Of a DNA stretch of 64,000 nt, positions 59,301-64,000 are shown one piece after another. Every line of letters begins with the position of its first letter. The first letter of the stretch is position 1. The stretch covers positions 21,484,646-21,548,645 of the forward strand of contig NC_088311.1 of NCBI RefSeq assembly GCF_910592395.1, given 5' to 3'. Made by a program: the position numbers and the translations under genes. The stretch is from Lineus longissimus. Taxonomy: Eukaryota; Nemertea; Pilidiophora; Heteronemertea; Lineidae. The notes beneath the pieces were generated by a model. That model did no database searches and had not been told where the DNA came from. It worked only from the letters and a program-made list of their open reading frames with translations.

Positions 59301-61770
59301 GGTAAATTACTGCTGCCAAGAGGCTGTGACCTCGTGTGAATCACTTGCGTTCTTGTGGCTTCCTCACAACATGCAGGTGCAAATACTCTAACCTCATCAT
59401 ATTTGCATGTGAGTAAAAACGTAGTAAAAATAAAAGCCGAGGATCTGACATCTTGCAGCAGACCTTTCAATTTCATGGTTTTCGAACTGTTTGTTTGTAT
59501 TTGTCCCCAAATTAGCAAAAAGATATTTTCAAAATTTATTTTCTACTAATTTTTAGGGATAACTGACCTCCCCGAGGTATTTTCTATATCCCCAATCCCA
59601 TAGATTAATGCCTGGAATCCCAAAATATGTAATTTTCTGGTGAAGAAATATTAGAGATACTTCAAATTTTTGCCTCTGAGTCTGAAATTTCGAAAAAAAA
59701 TTCAACAGCTTGCCCTGACAAAATGTCCCCAAATTGAGCCGAAGTAACAAGTCCCCAAAAATGGGCTAAAAACCTACGAGGTGAATGGTGTGGATGGAAT
59801 TGAAATGCCTGAGCAGACGTCCAGTGATATAAACATGTATCGGTATACAGCTATTTTTGACATTACTTGCTTTCACTCTGGCGTTGATTGTTTCAAATTA
59901 CAAGAAAAAAAGAGAAAAATTCTCCAAGTCAACAACCTTATCTTTAGCACCATAACTTGTCAGTCAGCGATCTCCTTCTTCACCTATTTACCATAGAAAT
60001 GCTAACTATTGCGCACTTAGCGAAGGGAAATACATTTGCTTAATAGCTGGCACATTGTTAGACTATTGATGCTAATTTAAGATATCCTGACTTATATCGG
60101 GATAATATATTGGAATCTATTGAGTTGTTTTCATTCATAACAAGTATGAAGAGCTTGTTTCTAGAAAGTGTGATGAAGCGAAGTAAGGTGCAATAATGAA
60201 GCTGTTTGTTCAAAAGAAAGAGAAAGAATGTTATTTGAGTATATCAATGGGATGTTTGAAGAGATGGTAGCCAACCCTTAAGGGGGTAGGGGTCATAGAA
60301 AAGAAAGGGCTTGTCTTCAAAATCTGGTGTTATTTATGCCAAAGTTGTCACTTTCCTCTTGCTCTGTTGTCAGACTCCAAGAGCACACATCCCATTCTTA
60401 CCTGTTCCTCCGGCACCTTCCTCATGCCAGACTCCAAGAGTCAATCCATTGACTATCCTTGCTACATTCATATAGCTCGATGTATCTATTTTGAGACGCA
60501 AATCCAATAGATCCTAAAAGGATATATGTACTCTGTGACATGTCTGGCTGGATGATGAACCCGCCAGTGAATTACGTGTCCAACCAATCGATTTCTGATG
60601 AGAAAATAACCCAAGTATTTTTCTTAGTGATTGCCTGGCAAGTGAATGATCCATGAAACATTAAATTTATTTTATCCACATGGCCAAAAATAGAATTCTT
60701 GAAATTTTAGGTAAAGAGGTTTTTGTCAAATTCTATTAGAAAAAAACTTTGAAAATGGTTGAATCTGGCAAGAAGAAACCGTAAGAATTCTCTCGTTTTG
60801 ATGGAACATATGCATACTGTAACCGAAACATTGCCGATGAAATATCTCGAGTTGGTTAAGTCAAGACACCAAAGGAATGAAATTTTCCAATTTATTTGCA
60901 AATCTTTACTTTTCAAAGGAACCTTTATCTGAACTGGTGACTAAGTGAACTTTCAACCTCTAACAACAGCGCTACATTACCATCTCTAAAATGAAACTTT
61001 GTACCTCTGGCTTTGTTTGCTTTGATGAGTGTGCAGAGTAAAGCTTTTAAAGAGGAGATGGTGGAAGTATGGTACTAAAGAAACTTGACCGTATCAGAAT
61101 GCACCACTCTTCTGTAAAGTACTACCGGGGTGCTAATAGTCTGCTGGGGGCGGGGGGGGGGGGGGGGGGGGGGGGGTCTGTGAGATAAAGCAGTCTTCAA
61201 CACATCTTTCATCAGGAGCACTAAAATATTTTGATCTTCAAAACCGTTTTGTCAATGGCCATTTTCTGTAAAATAACCAATAGACAAAATTGTTTCAGGA
61301 TCTGGGGTTGACATGATTATTTGCGGCCAACAGTCGTTGTCATTGGCCACGATTGCTGAAATTTGCAGCCTGAAAGAGAAAATGAGACACTTAGAGGAAA
61401 AGAATGGGCATAAAATCCAGGGATGGAAACCATTTTTATGTAAGGCCTATGATCTTCAATATCTTGATGATACTTTCAGATCATAGTGACTTTCTTTACT
61501 AATAAAGGTGGAAGGTAGGAGTCTTTTAAATTTTCAGGGAAAAAAAGTACGGCGGCAATCTATTGATTAGTTTCATCCCTTTGGTATTTTTTTCTCGTTT
61601 AGTTTAATCATTTTTGTATCTTTTTTTACAACGATCAGGGTGTCCTTCGGGAGTAACACAGGCTCAATGATTGAGACCCTGATAATTGACGACTGCTTCC
61701 CTTTCACGTCCGACGAGAAAAACTTCTATGAGAGGAACATCCGCTGCTACACAGGCAACAACTACTACTG
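32330..61770 (+). CDS. 5' part of an unrecognised protein-coding gene (three exons; continues past window)
   Basis: Three plus-strand exons join in phase at GT/AG sites: 32330-32366 (MSTAQEAIEFDS, ends phase 1), 37049-37085 (GYETPVNNNAKY, ends phase 2) and 61639-61770 (MVSFGSNTGSMIETLIIDDC, then FPFTSDEKNFYERNIRCYTG and NNYYW, ends phase 2 at a GTAATA donor). The start is chosen because the short first exon opens with ATG in a CGCCATGT context and no coding frame extends upstream. The third exon has balanced codon use unlike its AT-rich surroundings and strong splice sites, including a long T-rich acceptor tract. Introns are 4.7 and 24.6 kb. I do not recognise the family and see no signal peptide or membrane segment so far. 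Extra exons within the long intron cannot be excluded. Confidence 0.6.
34458..34645. mobile_element. MITE with TACAGTA(A/G)AACCTC termini
   Basis: The left end TACAGTAAAACCTCTCTATT is mirrored by GGAGGTTCTACTGTA at the right. Internal words TCCTTAA(C/T)AGAGAGG repeat three times. TA flanks are consistent with a Tc1/mariner-type target. A second, partial copy ends GAGGTTCTACTGTA at 35277. Confidence 0.75.
35199..35277. mobile_element. Truncated copy of the 34458-34645 MITE
   Basis: GACCTCTCTAATCAGGACAC, CCTATTAAGAACAG and the end GTGAGGTTCTACTGTA match the intact copy. The left terminus is missing. Confidence 0.6.
37421..37560 (+). repeat. Second copy of the GGCTCACC / GTC-rich interspersed repeat
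   Basis: GGCTCACCATAGGGGAGTCT, an imperfect (GTC/GCC)n tract, then CAGTGGCACGTTTCTTAACC and GCTATGAACTTGA match 12430-12580 in order. It is truncated on the right. Confidence 0.7.
39079..39205 (+). repeat. 23-24 bp minisatellite, about six copies
   Basis: TGTCAGCATCCAGCGCTAGCT-like units have GTCAGC/GTCGGC at about 39083, 39107, 39130, 39153, 39177 and 39199. Units differ by a few substitutions. Confidence 0.8.
42440..42680 (+). pseudogene. Non-LTR retrotransposon C-terminal tail fragment
   Basis: One frame reads SLSWHPPGKKKQGRRPRTTW-RR then TEAEARSVAPYSKC after a stop. This resembles the basic ALTWxPxGKRKRGRPRxTWRR tail of RTE-like reverse transcriptases. Upstream sequence is too degraded to read. 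An orphan remnant. Confidence 0.5.
47280..47745 (+). repeat. Diverged ~246-bp tandem duplication
   Basis: GAGAAAGCTGTTGGTC occurs at 47421 and 47667. The surrounding blocks correspond: CTTTAG.CC.TCAATCA, TATTGGCT, GGACAATGCCT..A.CAATGATAGCA, TTGAAGA.CAATCA. Both copies are noncoding. Confidence 0.65.
49059..49620 (+). repeat. Degenerate tandem repeats (TTTGACAGTGGT...AAATTT units)
   Basis: TTTGACAGTGGTTTCAAATT (about 49059) is echoed at about 49208, 49453 and 49567, each followed by an ACTGGATT-like word and a GATTCTG.TG.CAGTG-type block. A further faint copy is at about 50511. Heavily diverged, so unit boundaries are approximate. Confidence 0.45.
54330..54760 (+). repeat. Two diverged copies of a ~320-bp unit
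   Basis: AGTTGGTAATGGGATTGCAG near 54341 and AGTTGGAAATAGGATTGCAG near 54672 are each followed by a TGTTGT.TTCT.GA.TTCTTG and AGGTAA.AGTGATTA block. Noncoding. Confidence 0.5.
61152..61176 (+). repeat. Poly-G tract (G25)
   Basis: An uninterrupted run of 25 G about 460 bp before the third exon of the unrecognised gene. Such runs can form G-quadruplexes and are prone to sequencing error. Confidence 0.9.
61639..61770 (+). CDS. Third coding exon of the unrecognised gene
   Basis: 132 nt after a TTTTTTTACAACGATCAG acceptor, before the donor GTAATA. The frame (VSFGSNTGSMIETLIIDD...RNIRCYTGNNYYW) is open only in this reading. It has three cytosine-rich, evenly used codon stretches typical of conserved coding sequence. 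This is the best-supported exon of the gene; the two short upstream exons are supported mainly by phase agreement. Confidence 0.75.
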
Positions 61771-64000
61771 GTAATAAGATAGGTTCTTTATTTCAAGTTT
61801 TATTTGCGGTTGAAGTTTTGGTTGAAGCTGCACGTAGCTAATACTGGTCTACAAAATCTACAGGTTCAAAAAAGCTCTAAAGGGTTGATCACAGTGCAGC
61901 TTTAGTTCAAATTGCACTGCAGGTACTACTTAAAATTGGTCTTACATTTTGTTACACTTACAGTATTAGTTCAAATTGCACTACTTATGCCGGTTTTTGA
62001 AAGATTTATGTTTAAAAACAAGTTTTAAAATCTGGTCTTAAATTTTATTCCACGTCACAGCTTTAGTCTCAAAACTAATACTGGTTAAAGATCTCCAGGT
62101 TCAAAATTGTGCTCAAGTGTTTATCACATTATCGGCATTGCCGTTATCACATAATTTTTCAACCTGTTTGCTAAGTAACTTGAGTAACTTATTTGGTGGT
62201 GGAAGTGTCTGGAAGTGACTAAATCGGTTGTTATCTCACGATCATGTAACTGCCTCCCCCCCCCCACCCTAATCTCGACATAATCAGTCGTTCATTTTGT
62301 TTCAGCTTAAGCTCATATTGTTCTGCTTGCATAGAAAATGGATAAAAAATCATCATGGAATGTTCCCTTAGCAATCATGAAGCAATCTTGATGTCACTGA
62401 GTGTTCTAACTTTCTGGCCAGGCCCCAAAAAAATGTTTGGGAACGGCGCCTGAACAAAAAAAGTGTAACCGAGAACTCTGCTTTCTGTCTATCTTTTCCA
62501 GAAAAATGATATAAATGCGTGTTAATATCTGTTGCGCTGTGCTCCATGTGCAGTGATTCATATGAGTGATCTCTTTGATATATTTATATTGTGTCTGTTC
62601 TCGAGAAGAATGCGAATTATATGAGATATCAGATGCTGATAGACTCAGGTTATGTGAAAATATGGCGAAAATGTGATTATTGCTTGCTATGAGCTGTTCT
62701 TTTGCAGGGTTTTGGCCTCTGATGATGAGAAAGCAGGTCCAGATCACTGGAGGTTATGGTTGTCTCGCCAAACACCATGAAGTTGGGGTTAAAATGTTGG
62801 CCAAAATCAAGGCATCAAGGCATCTCACTGAAGTTTGGGCGAAATAGCAGTTCCACCCGAGCAGTGTTTTGGTTGGACAACCAATACCACTACTCTCTAG
62901 TGAGGTATCTATTTCTATTCTAAAACACCTCACAATCATTGGTCATACTTGACAACACACTGTGAATTTGATAGTGCTCCACTCTCTGTCACTCAAGGAA
63001 AAGACCCGGACCTCAATATCTACAGCGACAGCTGGAGGGTACAGAGTGGCTATAGTGGCCGACAGTAGCTATAGGGTACAGAGAACAGACTTGATGTTTC
63101 TTAAAGGTTATCCAGACTGGTGGCACTCGATTGTGTTGGCGACATTTTATGTTCTATTTTTCTACAAGAATGCTTCCTGGCACTCATTGTATCAGTACTG
63201 TTGCTGTTATCCCTCTTTCTGAGGCCCATGTCTGAATATAGCTGACCAATGTATGTAGCCAAGCCTCGCTATGTTGGCTTCATGATACCACTTGCCCTCC
63301 AATGAGATGTAAAAAATTGTCTGGCAGTGGTTGTCATGGCAACACGACAACATCAATGGGTGCCAATCTCCCGCAGTAATATAGCATTAATTCCGTTGAT
63401 TATAAGTGAAAGCCATGGCTGTGCATTGTCGCGATCATGGCGCGAGTATATTTAATCAATAATCAAGGGCTTTTAATAGAACTTTGATTGAAATGTGAGT
63501 CTAGGTGACTGCTCATGGTGATCTACCCAGTGGATACAGACATAGCTTTCCTGCGGTAAGTTTTTTCCTTGAAAACCCAGGTTCAAACCTTCATCCGTGC
63601 TTCAAAATATCAGGTAGATTCGATATGGAGTACAGTTTGGAAAATGTGTCGGCTTAATGTTTTTCCTGTGGAAGTATGGAGAGCTTGTGTAATAGTGTCC
63701 AGTACTAGTAGATCAATTGGGTTGATTACTACATCCTCCCATCTTTTCTGTGAGAAGTCTTCTTTCTTCAACAGACCAACCCCTCATCCCTTGTAATGAA
63801 ACATCTGATGCATTCCTGGTCAACTCGGTTAGCCTTGTATTATTGAAATATACATGTATGTCACTCTATTGACTTTTATCAAAAAGTGATTGTCAATTCT
63901 TAGTGTTTCAGTTGGTGGCTAGTGATATTTCTCCTCGCACAAGTCTTGGTGTGATCTGGGCCCTTGGTGTCATGTGTCTTCTTCTTCTTCCTCTGTGTTC
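61771..64000 (+). other. Intron after exon 3, running to the window end
   Basis: It contains degenerate repeats around AGCTTTAGTTCAAATTGCAC and TAATACTGGTCTACAAAATC (61840-62110). There is a C-rich tract near 62260 and a CTT-rich tract at the right edge. I found no next exon with convincing splice sites and matching phase. Confidence 0.45.

Larger units (their letters stand above)
37086..61638 (+). other. 24.6-kb second intron of the unrecognised gene
   Basis: I found no further exon with supporting splice sites. It contains the interspersed repeat at 37421, a minisatellite (39079-39205), a retrotransposon scrap (42440-42680), local tandem duplications (47280-47745, 49059-49620, 54330-54760), a GAA tract (46738-46764) and G homopolymers (46691-46705, 59051-59064, 61152-61176). 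The rest is AT-rich sequence with only short, unsupported open frames. Confidence 0.5.

Overview
The window is eukaryotic. Its coding sequence lies in short exons with consensus GT/AG splice sites, separated by AT-rich introns, and it carries interspersed non-LTR retrotransposon, MITE and tRNA-derived repeats plus U6 snRNA sequence. The repeat content and protein families fit a (probably marine) invertebrate bilaterian; I cannot assign a phylum from sequence alone. No prokaryotic feature (operon, Shine-Dalgarno, CRISPR) is present.

Layout. (1) 1-7952: a tandem cluster of interrupted U6 snRNA genes. Two nearly identical units (717-1702 and 4204-5175) each run from a U6 3' half, through a spacer of about 0.87 kb, to the next U6 5' half. 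Between the U6 halves sit copies of one DNA transposon family (1-716 partial, 1703-4203, 5176-7759, plus a 105-bp deletion derivative at 7766-7870). They insert at the same point in U6 and are flanked by 6-7 bp duplications of the TGCGCAA type. The site choice and duplication size match the Dada superfamily of DNA transposons, which target multicopy small RNA genes. The minus-strand transposase-like gene is broken differently in each copy. (2) 7953-10590: repeat-rich sequence with a 1.36-kb inverted-repeat-bounded element carrying a truncated, frameshifted non-LTR reverse transcriptase. (3) 11146-27609: a complete 21-exon plus-strand gene for a secreted or surface VWA-plus-Cache protein (1183 or 1184 aa; CACHD1 / calcium-channel alpha2delta-like). 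All splice phases agree. Exon 13 exists in two alternative versions that cannot be joined in frame, so they are predicted to be mutually exclusive. (4) 27610-31730: 3' UTR, a TA-flanked MITE and a 1.5-kb higher-order tandem repeat. (5) 32330 to the right edge: the 5' part of a second plus-strand gene, with three phase-compatible coding exons separated by 4.7 and 24.6 kb introns. I do not recognise its product and it continues beyond the window. The long introns hold MITEs, minisatellites, homopolymers and retrotransposon scraps but no other gene I can support.

The two protein genes show no obvious functional link. The most unusual parts are the transposon-in-U6 array, where U6 units are almost identical while the inserted elements are visibly diverged, a tRNA-like minihelix carried by two of those transposons, and the mutually exclusive exon pair with a perfect 16-bp inverted repeat in the intron between the alternatives.
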